From contig NC_135261.1 of the NCBI RefSeq assembly GCF_964204865.1, positions 9,920,001 to 9,984,000 on the forward strand: a stretch of DNA of 64,000 nt, read 5' to 3'. Under the pieces are notes generated by a model that did no database searches, was not told the origin of the DNA, and worked only from the letters and a program-made list of their open reading frames with translations. Both the position numbers and the translations under genes were made by a program. The DNA is from Styela clava (taxonomy: Eukaryota > Chordata > Ascidiacea > Stolidobranchia > Styelidae). Each line of letters begins with the position of its first letter. The first letter of the stretch is position 1. Below, in pieces: positions 33,661 to 48,100 of the stretch.

Positions 33661-36600
33661 AATTGCATGTATATTATGGTCATTTTTATTCATGCTACAG
33701 CATCTTTGCATTAAACGCATACCGGTCCACTAATGCAAAGCATTGAGGAAGGATTGGCAGTTAGTTTCTCGTAACCTCCACTGAGTGAATTTTGTTCTGT
33801 TAAAATTTTTTATTGTAATGGTGGTATACATTGATTCTATTGAAAGATTAAAAAATGTAGATACTTATTGCAGGATAAGATTATAGAATATCAAAACAAT
33901 TCAGTTGTCGAAGGAACTTATCCCCAGTTTGAACACAAGAAGAGTGGTCTGGTTCTTTGTATCCGTACCACCAGCTCAAATCTTTTCAAGCAAAACTCAA
34001 TTATTAGATACATGTGTCGCTCGTATTCTAATTAAGATTTTTTTTGTCTCATCTATTCCTTGATGAAATAATAATTCACTAAATCACTATGTACTCTTTT
34101 AATGAAATACTTTTCATTCTTTATCATATTCTACAACAGTGGTTCTGATACTTTCAAGCCACACCCCCATTATAGAATTTTTCAAGTCTCGTGCCCACCT
34201 CGAAAATAAAAGCTACAAATAACAGTTATATCGTCATTATATCGTTTACTGTTTGTTTTGCTAAAATTGTCATTTTCAAACTGGCTCTGTTTTTGCTTTT
34301 ACTATTATTACTGCTAGAGTATTATTTGGTCACAAATTGACTAACAATCGTTTATTATTTATACATTATGTGAGCAAGTGAGACTAATAATAATAAATAG
34401 TTTTCATTATATTTCTTGTTCAAACTCTTTTAAAGAATGAAGTTCAAGAAGTAGAAACTTAGAAAATTCGGAAATGAGTGGACATTTCCAAATTCTAAAA
34501 ATGGGATATTCGTATATAATAATATGAATGTATTGCGACATCTCGCGTTCGTGAGATGGCGCGATAGAAATGTATAATATTGGGCTAGAAACTAATTGGA
34601 TTCGAGAAAATGAAGAATCGTCGACACGTGTAGTGAAGACAATGATAAATTTACCTTCGGAATATACAAGTGCGCTAGACCAGAGAGCATTCACGTTTGA
34701 AAATGCTTTGTAGTGTGGATAGTATCAGAGAACTGGGAGATTGTTGTCATCGGTACCGTATCGACTGGCACTCTAATTTCAAGGCCGAATGAGAATCTTG
34801 TAAATCACTCAAAAGTAGTAATGTCAAATGCGATTTACATAATCGGCAAACTTTTTGACTATCTTGTGGGACATTTTTGCATTCCGTAAATCGTGTTCCG
34901 ATTCTGCCGACAGTGTAATACATAGGCTATACAGGGAATTTGTTTCGCTGATCTTTAATAAACCAAACTTTCATGTGTTCATTCAAAATTCCTATCGAAG
35001 AGCTTGTGGAATATATATATATATATTCATATCGAATTCATTCATTTACGGACAACCACGAATTTGAAGTATATACTCGTTTCTCAGAGATAGAAAGTTT
35101 CTACGAAAGTTAAGTTGTTGTTAATGACATTAAAAAATAGTTTTCGTACTACAGATCATGGTGTGTGACATCTTATTTAATGTGTGACCCGCGACAAAGC
35201 TGGAATATGTTTTGCAGCCTCATAATGCATTCGGGTTGGACATGGCTGAAGTAGAGGATGAGGATAGAATAGATGGAGCTCATGCGGTGGTAGCGCAGGA
35301 GATCGCAAAACGACAAGCTAGGAGAAAATTGACATAGGATGGGTATCTGTTATCCCGTACTCCAATCTATTAGTTGCAGGTGCCACGGAATTTGAGTTGT
35401 CATCTTGAGTTTAATAATTTTCGTTTCGCGTAGATTTATCAGCTAACAGTAATGTAGCATGGACATATAATTTTTCGATGCGTGAATCGTCAATTTGATA
35501 TGAAAACTTATATTTAAAGTTGAATTGAAGCTGTTTCAAATATATATAGTCAGTCGAATAGCCATTGATGTCTTTAAAAAATTATTACCGCACATGAAAA
35601 CGAGTGTTGGTGAATTGCTACGACAATTCACGTCAAAATCCAATTCTTCGAAATGAAATTTCACAGGATTTTAAATTGTTTACATACTTTTATAATAAAT
35701 TATCAATGGGGGTGTTATATTATGTTTTGCTTCAGTGGTTTGCTTTGTGAAAATTTCGATATACTTTACAAGACCTGTATTATCTGAAGTATCTTCATCT
35801 AAATATTACACACCGTGTCTATATATGCATAGCCTGATTTATCGATGATTATCCCATGGTCATACATTTACCACATATAATATATATAATGTAACGACCT
35901 AGAAAATTGAATTATTCATAGGCTTAAAGTGCGACTTAGCTCACCTGAGTTATTGTACTGAATTTCAAATAGATCTTTGAAAGAGCCCGAGGCTTCATAA
36001 CAGTATCTGGACATTTTATCCTCCGTAACTGTATCAAATATAATCTTAGGATCTGAAGATCACAATGAATTTGAATAGGTAATTCAAATGTAATGAAAGG
36101 CAAATATAGAAATAGAGGTAGGTATATTTCAATTAAATTGCAACATATTGACTATTCGTGTAGTGCATTTTTTTACAATATATATACAATAGTATATATA
36201 AAATATATCATATACAATATACTGTATATATATACATCTAGTCTTTTTCGCCAGGACTTCGTTAGCAAAAATGCCTTCTCAATGGCGGCAAAATCATGGA
36301 ACTACGATTGTTAAAGATTAGTGCTGCGGTCCTAACCGTGTTGCGACCAAAATTTATAAAGATCGAGTGGCTGTCGTCGTACGTGGTTTGATAGATTAAA
36401 TCGTGGGATGTGCGGTACCGAGACGATTATGGTCCTTTCAGAACATCAAAATAAATCATTATTTCGTTTTAATATTGTATTGATAAATTGACTGAAATTT
36501 GATAAATAAGTGTCTTTGTTATCTTATTTTTTATTTATGTTTTTACTAGCCTACAGAGTTTGGGCGTTGCAAATGTGGGTGTATCGGAAACAGCATAATA

Positions 36601-39176
36601 TCGGATTGTGTCGAATGTGGAATTCTTGGTGTCTAGGTTCTTGCACTAAGCTTAAGCAAAGTTTGCGAATAAAAGGGTAGTCCACGCAAACCGCGATCGA
36701 CGTACAAACGTTTTTTCTTGGCCAAAAATTACATTAGTCGAGAGAAGCATTTTCTTCAGTGAGCAATTGCACTTAATTCACCTTTGTTTAGTTTTTTAGA
36801 TGAATGCAAAAATCATGTTCAAACCGAAGCGTAAATAGGTCCTAATTATACTGAGTTCATCTTTGGCCATTACACAAATGAGCATGAAGTTGTGTTTCAC
36901 TCGGCAATTGTGATGGGCTTGAATAATAGATGGACTCTGTCGTTGATTGCTTTCAAAAGTTTATCCATTTCGAGTAGAAGTAGCAATGAGATCGAGGGGC
37001 AGTTGAAATTGCCAAAGTAAGTAGCTTTTAGAATATTCGGGGTGTGCTAGAAATGACGTTGAATATTTTGAGGCCCCCAAATTCTATCTTAACCGTTTCA
37101 GGCGCATTGAATTATTTCATACCGAATGATTCATTTACCCTCTATCTTGAATGAGTGTGGATGACAAAATGGACAGTGTTGAATCCGTCATACAAGTGCA
37201 GACAATAGATAACAGTTTATTGCGTATCCACTTATGGCGCACACAACTGATCAACTAATCTTTCCGGATTTCTGAATAGTCGACTCGCGTTACCTCTAAA
37301 CTTTATCACATGTCCTGAAAATAATTTTCATTCATATGAATATCCGCTACTTTTTAAGTGACAACTATCAAAATGGACGCAAATAGGTAGACTAGTCTCA
37401 ACAATTTTGGAATTAATTACCCAATTGAAATCCGCCTCGACTGAAGTATGGACCCCATTTACAAAAACATAGCTAAAGTCATAAAATTATGGCATAAAAT
37501 TGAATAAAAATTAGATGACCCTTTCAAGGTTTTTTTTCTTCGACAGCTGGTATATGAGTACATAATGTGATTAAGCCAATGTTTGACGCTTCAGGTTATA
37601 TTTTCGGTCAGTGGCAGTTAATCTGGTACGTTCGAATTAACGTTATTTTTCGCTCAGGTTTTTTGTGGCCACATTATGACATTTTATACTCATTTTCATC
37701 TAAATGAAACATTTCACAATGTGCGATATTTTACATTCTTTAGTAATAGTTCATAATATCGATCTATGAACAGATAACCAGATGCATATAATATCTAAAA
37801 TAATTCGAATACCCTATATTTTGATATTGCGATTCAATGCATATATTGAAATCCATATAACTTGCTATTATATTTTGCAGTTTATTGACAATTGCTCTGG
37901 CCTACGGGTGAATTCAATTAAAAGGAACTGTTTTTGACAAAGGCTCAATATAACCTATCTTCTCTTTATTACAATTCACGATTGATCACACATGGTGTAC
38001 TGATATTTATTACGCGGTATAGGTATCCTATGTTCGATTAAGTTTTGTATTGATTTTAACTAAGTTGTCATTGCTCAAAGCAAGTGCGGGTTGTAACTGC
38101 TACATCGAACAAAATGAATTGTCCCTCCCTTGGGGCAAGAGACTTTTTTCGGTATTCCTTCATGATTTCCACGGTGTTATTTGGTCGCGGTATTAATCCT
38201 TTACTCTTTTGGTTTGTTCTCGGATAAGCTGTCTGAATTGTATTGTGTGAGTAGTTTGTTTGTTATAAAGTAATAAAAGGTATGAATATAATCAGATTCG
38301 GGCCGGATCAAGTGAGAAGCTTAGAGGGAATGCGAGGAATAGGATAAATAGATTTTATGGCGTTATTATCAATGCATGGCTATAATACGAAATATGTAAC
38401 GAGAGTGAATCAGTCATATTCTGCTATTTGTTCCAAGAGATTCATGAGTGCGCACAAACACAAATATATTTCTGTAACGTTTCGTCTGACTAATTAGCAC
38501 GTAACTTTACTCTTGCTATAGCTTCCTCATAATATATACATACAGATTTATCAGCGCAAAAGCATAGAAGGTTAAGGAATCCTATTCGTAGCGTTTGCTA
38601 TTTATCCCTCTAATTTAGGTTTATGCTGTTGATCTTTAAAATGTCTGCTTGTCTAGATTCTATATCAAATAGAAAGTCAATTTATGCTATAAATAGGTCC
38701 TGAAAACCGTAGAGAATTCTGTTTTTCCTTATTTTGAATAAATGAACCCGATATACATCTACTAATAGCACGTGAAAATTATGCGAATCCAAGTTAGTTT
38801 ACGAGTGTTATAATACCATTTTGATAAGAGTTCATAATCATTAGTGAGATGTCAATATTATACAAATCGGAACCAAATATATCTGATAACTTGCGCGGCC
38901 AATGATAATAAGATTTATGAATGAATTGGGTTATACTTTGACGTCTCAAATAAATAATTGTTCAATATCAGGACGGGTTAATTTTTTTTCAGCTATAGGT
39001 ACCGGGTTCATCTCTAAATGGCATGCTTAAACCGTGTAATAATGACTGATTATCCTTCTTCGATAGTTTATCTTTGATTGTACCATATTTCTTTATAATA
39101 TTATATCCATAATGGTATTCTTACTTCTGTTATTCAGTTTTAGTAATTACGATAAGGTCACACACAATTCTTCGAT

Positions 39177-42100
39177 ATGTGCACTGTTGGGCCAAGCGTA
39201 GGGACGATTAGTCCAGTACACCGCCCTTTGCTTCTATGTGCATTTCGTAAAAAATATTGGAAATGTTTATTGCTATCTGCATTCATTTACATATGTCTAA
39301 CTGCATCTCTCAGCTGCTGGTTTTACAATTCAAACAACCCAAATTCAGGTAAGTGGAATAGTATTGAACTCGTTAAGAAAGATCATAATACAAATTTAAT
39401 AATTAGGAAACTCTGTTGTGTGGTTTAGGTTTTATATTGCTAATATATCTACTGGTGTCATTCGAGCCTCAGTACTTCTCAGCAGATTTCGGCTAAATAC
39501 ACTTCAGAAATGAAACTTTCTTTTAATGTACAATGCACTATTGCTGCAACAACAGGGTGGTACGATATACCGTCATTCATCGCAAATAACGTTGGTAATA
39601 CTTTCAGCAATCGGTATTCTCGGTATTCTTGGAAATGTAGGTAGTTTTTACTGGATCGATTTGCTTTTGTTAAAGTAGAGGTTTATACCCGAGGTAATTT
39701 TACCTTCCGAAAGTAAATCACACAGAGAAGATTGCAACATGGCTGAGATTGCAATTTGCTCTTGCATAATGAATATGTTATTATGTTCCAACTACGAAGC
39801 GACTGTCTGCTTATGAGTTATGAATAACTTGTTTGCATTGCTGCCTCTTCGACTGCAGTTATGTTAACTCCGCATAATCAATTTTAGGCATCTACTTCCA
39901 AAATTCTTCATTGAAATTCCATCTTTCAAAACATTTTTGTTCCATAAGTCATTATAGGTATTTGTAGAAATGAAGATGTTAAAATTTGGGAATAAATTTA
40001 ACTTCTGAAATTTGCAAATGGGCAAATAAGATAATAAAAGTTGATTATTGTTTTGAAAAAAATATTGTTTTGGAATTAGTTTAATAATAATCTCGTCATA
40101 CTGGTTTTGTTGCAAATAAATGTACCATTTTAAACATTTCAATATTATTTGTAGTATGATTCCCATCTAATCAAGATATATAATAGAAAACGTTTGCCAT
40201 AATTTATGTTTCGTTACGAATGTAGGTGTATTTTTATTGAACATTACCTTTCTAACATATAATTGCATTTCAGTAACGTTTGTCGTTCTCGTTTTTGACA
40301 AAAAGTTTTATTGGTGATCGATTTTCTGTAATTAGCTGTCCAACTTCATGGAGTAGTTTCCGATAATTGTGTATCGGGCGTGCAAATCCCTAAAGTGTGA
40401 TAAGGCTTGCCGCCTAAAACCTGTTGACTGTTTCATCATTACTAATATTAAATATATCAAACGCATAATATCAACATACTGCTATTTTGTATTTCGCCCT
40501 GCGTAAGCTATATTAACATGACACGCCACTTAAATCTAATATATAATCTTAAAACGCCAAATTATATTCTAGTCATCAGCTCAAAAATGGGTTTCTTTAT
40601 TATCACGGCATTCCATATACGGGTTTGCGCCAGCCCCCCGAAAACCCTTCACTGGTTACACCTCACTTGACCATTTAAAAAACATACCATAATAATAATA
40701 ATAAAACTATTCTATTGATTTTATTTTATTTTAAGGGTGTACCCGGACGCATTCCTTCATTCCATTGTCTCTACTGATGATGTTTTATGTTATTTATTTG
40801 ATTGAATGTTGGAGAAATTCACCCCACATCATGCCTTTCGTCTCGAGAGAATGTAAGTATCCTAATCAACAAGACAAAAATACTCTCGACTTGAGCTTCT
40901 TCACAATACTTGCATGCAATGAATGTTTCCACGACCTCTGACCCCCGAAAATTTTTCCTATACTTTGCCGTTGCAAATTTTTTGACAGTTATTTTAAGAG
41001 TGGTTTCGCGAGTTGGCGCCTATAAACTGGTTTATATGTTTCAAACCATCATTCTGATTCAAAACATTTTACAACAACGAAGTAATGTTTACGACCATAG
41101 CTGAAAATGTCTGAGTGACAGAAGTGTCTGAGCGGCAGCTAAAACGTCTCATGTTATGTCATTTTTTGCTTCTTGTTGATTAGCCAATATTACGACAGTA
41201 AACAAGACAGTCGATGGTCGGGGAAACATCCATAATATGAAGCCCATGTCTTTTTTAATAATTTTGCCCTATTTGCCCTTTCGTAATATGTCATGTTTAG
41301 TATGGTATACCTTTATGTGGTCACAAAATAAATCAGTTTGTTTCCGCTCTGGCATGAGACCGGTGTGCATGGACGCCTCCGCTTTTTGTTGAAGCTATCG
41401 GAATAAACGATAATCAGGGATCGACATACTGTAGTGGAATTGCCTAATTTCACACGGTTGGGGTTCAATCTAAAATTGTTGAATAAGAAATAGAATATTT
41501 TATCCTAAGTTCCAAAAAACGAGTCCTGTATTAACTTTTATTTAACAGATGTGCATCAGCATATTCACTTGATACGTCATGCAGCTCCTGTTATTTGGTG
41601 GAGAGTAATTTCCTATCATTTTGCCAGAAGATCTAGACAAATTGTACGATATAGGAACGGAATATCAACCACTACGACTCAGGTAAACTAAACAGGCTTC
41701 GAATATGAACACATATGAAAAAATTTAGGACTAGTGATTAGTAGACTAGAAAACGGACTGGCAGAATAAAATTAATCTAACTGAGGTGTAATAATTCTGT
41801 CTGTTTACTCGAATAATCTCTTCAAGATCCATATCGTTATTCTGCATTTCAATTATTATTATTACTAAAAATAACCAACAATAATTCATTTCAAACAGGT
41901 TTATTATGAACGAACAAACAGTCACGTTGACGAACAAGAATTCGAATATTCGAACTGTGGGGTTCGGGATGTTTCAGATGAAATTATAAACGTGGGAAAA
42001 CATTCACTGGTCGTCATAAATTTTTCAAAATGTTTCAGGTAAAAACCTTCGTGTGTATATATGAGTTTGTTTGAGCTGTCTCCTACATTTGACGGATTTA

Positions 42101-45100
42101 ATAGTTTCTCAAAAACCTAAAACTTTTTGTTCTAATGATATCTTAGTCTCCTCAAGAAAGTTCAGAACTCGTGAACTTATTTTCATAAAACTTCATTCAA
42201 AAAATCCAGTTTTCGAGTCTTTCGTTTTACTTTATTTCGTAGTAGATTGTGTAAACAAAGTGTCAATTCTTCAAATTTTTCCATTTTAAAAGATTGCAAT
42301 TTTCAATCACCATCACGAGAGAATTTCTATAAACAATCACATTGTGGTTGATTTTCGTGGAACTGAGAATTTCTAATTAAGATGTTTATTATTTTAAATG
42401 TGTGGCGGAGTAGTTCGTTATGCAGATTACCCCTTATTTGACTGATAGGTTAGTTTAAAGTAGCGCTCGTGTCCGATAAGAACTGCCTAAATTTTAGTAT
42501 ATATTAATTCTGTGGTTTTAAAAAAAAACGATATTTTAGAAATTACCTACTAAATTTGAAAACTAAAACAATGGTAATCTCATAATTCGTTATAGTATCA
42601 GACGCACTTGTCACTTTAGTGATCGCCCGCAACTTCGCTCAGAGATCAGTCTTCTCAATTTCCGAGTGAGTGCGCGTGCCCCCGATCTGTGCAAATTTCG
42701 GATCTTCTGTACAAAGCCCCAGTCACTAATGCAAAAAAGTGACATTTGAGAAAAACATCCCCGTCACAATTTATAATAACAAATTAGTAATTATTCAGTC
42801 CGGGTTAGGAATTATTTGAAAATTTAAATTTCCAGTGCAATCGGCATTCCCAGCACTAACTCTAACTGGATAAACTAATTTTTATTTTGAGCGGTGGCTG
42901 GGATGTTTTTTCCGGGGGGAGGTTGTACGAAAGATTCTAAATATCCTTATAAAAATAATAAATTCTGTATAGATTGTAGTTTGATTCTTTTTTGATTTAT
43001 CACCATAATAAATTTCGTAATTTATCACAAATGATATTTTATACATTCATAAACAAAGTTTCGTAAAACAGGTATCCTATATCAAACTCATTTAATTAAA
43101 GCATCGTTGATTTTGAGTTCGAGAGTTGAAATAACTGACGTAAATATGTCAGTTTTAACAGTAATATTCCAGTTTTACGGTAATTGATGTCTTTTTTTTC
43201 GATTTAAATGCATAAAGCAAGATCGAGTTTTATCTACCCATTTGTATCTGAACAGTCGATACTATTGACCTAAACGTTCTCGGTAGATTTTAAATTATTA
43301 AAATTAAAAAATAAATTTGTTTCGCTATCGATTTTGGGAATTTAAAATAGAACACCTGCGACTTTGTTCACACTCAGTTTCACTTTATCCACCTCTATTA
43401 TCATATAGGATGAATAATCCAATCTCCCAAAAACTCAGCAATGACATGAAACTCCATGACGTCATCAAATAGGAAATCATATATGACTTATTAAAAAAAT
43501 TGGTTATATATATCCTATGCTGTATTTTTTATTTCATGTCGTTAGCACACACTTTCAAAAATTGTGTAAAATGGTCAAAATTGCAATATCATATTCTCAC
43601 TTTACGGAGAAGGTGACCATATTACTCATTTTTGTGGAGTACATTTACACTTAAGATTAGCACAAAGATTTAAGTTAGCATTATCAGAGACATAGCAAAC
43701 TCACACTTCCCGAAGCGACAATATCTTATGTTCGGCATTGCCTTTCCCTTCTATCAAAGTCGACCATTCGATATTTAAATATCTTATATAGTATATTTTG
43801 TCTGAAAACAATTGATTACGGTCTGACGCAGGGGTGGGCACGGTTTTCAAACCAGGTGCCAAAAATTTTGCACTTAGACTGGCGGGCCATGAAAATGTGA
43901 CGTAATAAGTTACATTTTATGAACATTATTTACAGTATTACAAAGCAAAGGTGGAAAACAATACGCCTCGTGCCGAACCTAAATTTAACTGCAATCTTAA
44001 CAAATTCCTTGAGCTATTTTTAGCTTAAACATCGAAATTTGATTTCAGTTCGGTTGTGGTAGCATCAGGCGGGCCAGATTGAATTACCCAACGGGCCAGA
44101 TTTAGCTCGGGGACCGTAGTTTGCCCATGTCTGGTCTGACGCATAAGCTTGCAAATTAATCAGATATTTCGTATGGAAATGGATTTTGTTATCTCGTTTG
44201 TCAGTTGCAGTTTTGAGCTGGACCGGACTAATCGGGTTGGACTCAGTTTGGGTTTGCGATAAAAAATCCAAATATTAACAATAGCATGAGTTTTTTAATT
44301 AGATTCAGTTAGTGCCATCAATTATAATGAAGTCTATTTGGTAAAATATGATATTTTTTAGTATTGAAACCTGTTTTAGAGCTCCAATTAAAATATATTA
44401 CATATGGAAATCTCTTAAACGGAGAACGCTCACAGCTAAATGAATGAATGCAAGATTTATGGGCGTTCCAGAAGTGTATGTATCAATATGGAGGTAATTA
44501 ATTTTGTTCGCCTAGCTAACATCAAGTTGTAAAAAGGGACTGGAACCTATGGGCAGGGGGTATATTTACTTGGCTAACACAGACAGTCCCCGAACTCGTA
44601 GGAGAACTAAAAAAAGGAAAATCGAAATAAAATTATGGCCCAACCCTAACCTGGTAGATACACTATACGGGGGTAGCGATTTATGACCATTTTCATGTAC
44701 AAAGTTTCCTAATATAAATATCACACAAAAGAAAATACATATACCGGTATGTGAGATAAAACTTGGTGAAAATATCTATTTCTCGAAATTTTCTAATCCG
44801 ACTGTCACGTCATGAGTTTTGAGAATAAATCGACGTGAGAGAAGCCATTACCAGTAAACAAGGTGATGTTGATCGACAGTATTGAATTACATTTTCAAGT
44901 AAGATTGACGTTTCACAAACGACGACAAAATCGATTAAAATCCTTTTTCCGATGTTCCAGTAATTACCTGTCGTAGACCAATCTTGTTGTTGTGAGACTA
45001 TTTCAATTGTGAGACAATTTTCAAAAAGTTTTTTTTAAAGAAATCAATCAGAATACGTTTTGAGAAACTTATGGATATTTTCTATCACACGTATTGGTAA

Positions 45101-48100
45101 TAACGTATGGTAATGGCACATTGCTTTAATTGTGGATTAATCGTTGTGGGTACGGAATCATGGGTTTGAATCCCAATTAATCCAATAATTCAAGGTCATA
45201 GTCTGGCTATATTTCACGAGACTTAAAATCACTCATCCCTCATACAACCCCAAAAACACAGAAATTTTTTATTTAGGGTTTTGAATTAGGTCTTCAAAAT
45301 AAATTATATATAGTCACAAACAAAGAGAAAAAAACTTTATATCGTCATGGAAAAATTATAATTTATTCAAAGATCATTACACATTCGAGTAATTCACTTG
45401 ATTGCGACTTACGAATAAATCTGCGGCACAGAGATGAGTTTATTAAAAGAAGAGATGTAATTTAATCATGAAAAAGGCGATAATATGAATACACTATGAA
45501 AAAGTAACAACAAAACATGGTGACATCATTTATTTTTAATTTGGACTTACATTTCAACAAACTGAAGAAAATTTATACAGCGATGATTGCTGGTTATAAA
45601 ATACGACACTGGATTATCTGTTAATAACAGTAATAAACATTGATTTTAATCGTTCATGAACATAAAATACAACATTAATATAATTAATAGTGTTTCCTAC
45701 GAAATTCAAATCCAGAATCGGTTTTTGAATATTTTTCTTTTCTCTTACTGCTAAATTACTTTATGTCTTTGTGAGACTAAACGCCTTTATTCCAATTTTT
45801 TTATTTTTCAATTTTTAATTCCAGAAAGTTTTGCTGTGAATTTCAAATACCTCAACGAAACTAACACAATGATTCTCCCAATAATATATTACGCCATTTT
45901 GGTTTAAATGTTTGCTTTGAAATTCAAATCTTTTGCTATCCAAGTATTCCATATATTATGTGAATTTAAAAAGGAATCATTGGGAGAACGCATAAAAAAT
46001 GTTTGACGACTGACGAGGATAGAAAAATTTACGTTTTGTACATTTGCGTGAGTAAACTTATGTACAGATGTAATTCTGCGAGGATGGATTTATTATTGCG
46101 TAATCGGAAGTTTGGAGATACAACTTCATTGCCTCATATGTTTTCTTGTGAATTACAAGAAACTTTTCATTCACTTAGTTAAGATTTGGGGCAATACGGA
46201 TACTTTTTAAGCAATTTGTTGTAACTGGAAATCTATAACCAATCCCTAATTAAACGTTCTCAAATAATTAAAAAAAAAGCCCAATCAAAATATATTTGTT
46301 TATATATATATGAACATATTTTGATGTTTCCAACAACAATGATTTTAAGCTGTTCATTTGCTGAATTTAATATCAAGCACTTGGAAAAAACCCTAAATGC
46401 AATACTGTCAAGAACCACACTTAATCAAAATCACTAATCACAGAATAACTTCAATCAAGACTATAATACGATAATTCTGTTAATTAAAAGCATGGGTAAA
46501 TTTCAGTGTGCCATACATAAATTTCTATTTTTTAGTTTTGCCAATTTAGCTTGTGAGAATCAATATCTTGGACAGAGATGTGATTTTTTCCGAGCGAATC
46601 AAACCTGGGACAGCTATCTGGAAGCCAAAGAAGGAATGAAATTGAGAAACGTAGAATGGAAAGGTGAGTAAAATTGTTTTAATTCATTATTATTTTAATT
46701 CCAAGTCTCAATTAGGGATCAGATTATTTTCCTTTTTAAACGCTTCGAAAAGGTATATATTTGGCTGTATTTGATCCTCACCATAAACCATGAGCGTTTA
46801 GGTTTACGCCAGCTGTACATAAATGTCAGATGTCTTTAAACTTTAACTGCAGCAAATTAGCGCTTTAGAGTCTAGGGAGAACGATTGCCAGGTGACGATA
46901 TGGGCTATATTTTTTTGTATATATGCAAGTATACGTACTCTTGCAATATTAACAATGATGTCAATATTTTATTCAAATTACATATGATTTATATGTATGA
47001 ATGCGAGAAATATTATTAATAAGTTGTCATAGTAACTTGAAATGCATGGTAACCAATTTTTTACTTTTACCACTAAAATACCCTCTCAGATCTCTCACAT
47101 CATGATAGTTTTATATAATTTCATTAGCACTTTTTGTGGTCGCCCGCAACTTTCTCAGAGATGATTGCCCCCTTACTTCTGATTAAGTACGCGTGTCGTT
47201 GCTTTATAGAAAATTATCTTTAAAAGCATGATTTTTATTGTTTTCAGATCAGTTTATCATATGTGAAGATCCCGACCATCCGCCATTGTTTGCATCATCA
47301 CATGTCTATTGGTTATTCTCTATATTTGTGTGTTCATGGTTTCTCAGAGTCTTTCTGGACCACAAAGTAGCCATCGTAAATTATCAGGTATCAAAACTAA
47401 CAGTTATGGGGCAGTTGTGAACAAAAAAGATTTGACATTGACTACCCTGGGGGAGGTGGTGGGTAAGGGAACCCAAGATTTTTAACGTAATCTCTCCGGC
47501 ACCCAGTGAATCCAGTTTGTTTTTGGGTGATGAAATGCAAACTTCTTTATTTTAAATGTGACTATGACTATATAGATAGATTTTGCTTTTTCAGTTCTCC
47601 CGAATTGCAATTTTGTAAATTTGCCTGATTATGCATAATGACACAGTCGACACATTCTATAACACCGTCTCCGGATAATTCTCTTAACAAAGTTTTACTT
47701 AGATATAGTGTCAAATAAAGAGACTATATGTACTAATAATGCTACGGAGAATACAAGTTCCCAAAATGGATTGAGTTTAACTAACGCAATGACGTCATAA
47801 TAAACAAAGGGCGTCTTAGTAGTAAAATTTGATGTCACAATTGAAAGATATGAAGCCTACATACATACACTGGAATCTCTACGTAGTGCAGTCATTATAA
47901 TATGAATCCATTTTCTTCAATTTGTAAGGTAGAAAAGCTGTTTGGGGATGCTCCACCGCCATCTAACGGCGAAACTACATGCGTCCCCATCGCGAGAGTA
48001 GCTACAATGGATAGCACAGAAATGGAATGGCAAATACAAACTAACCAACTCAGAGTTCCGTCGTATGGAGAAGCCACTAGAGACGTGGGAGAGCAATATT

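Larger units (their letters stand above)
32771..39176. other. Gene-poor spacer between Sos and TMEM151
   Basis: No gene is supported. Visible structure includes an approximately 90-bp imperfect palindrome at 33570-33660 and one end of a CAGTGGTTCTGATAC-type hAT element at 34138 with no partner found. There is also a purely AT alternating tract at 36170-36240. The open frames, such as 34407-34694 on the minus strand, lack splice context and family resemblance. Confidence 0.5.
42605..47215 (+). repeat. Two diverged copies of a short repeat in TMEM151 introns 4 and 5
   Basis: GATCGCCCGCAACTTCGCTC at about 42620 and GGTCGCCCGCAACTTTCTCA at about 47141 lie in similar surroundings: CACTTT before, CAGAGAT and a GTRCGCGTG word after. 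The coordinates span both copies. The sequence between them is not part of the repeat. The class is unknown. Confidence 0.4.

Noticed and set aside
34407..34694. 95-codon minus-strand open frame in the Sos-TMEM151 spacer
   Set aside because: No recognisable domain, no adjoining exons and AT-driven composition.
36170..36240. AT alternating tract as a regulatory or hairpin element
   Set aside because: Simple low-complexity TA/TATA sequence, expected in an AT-rich genome.
39864..40166. 100-codon minus-strand open frame in TMEM151 intron 1
   Set aside because: Asn/Lys/Ile-rich reading of AT-rich intron DNA with no family features.
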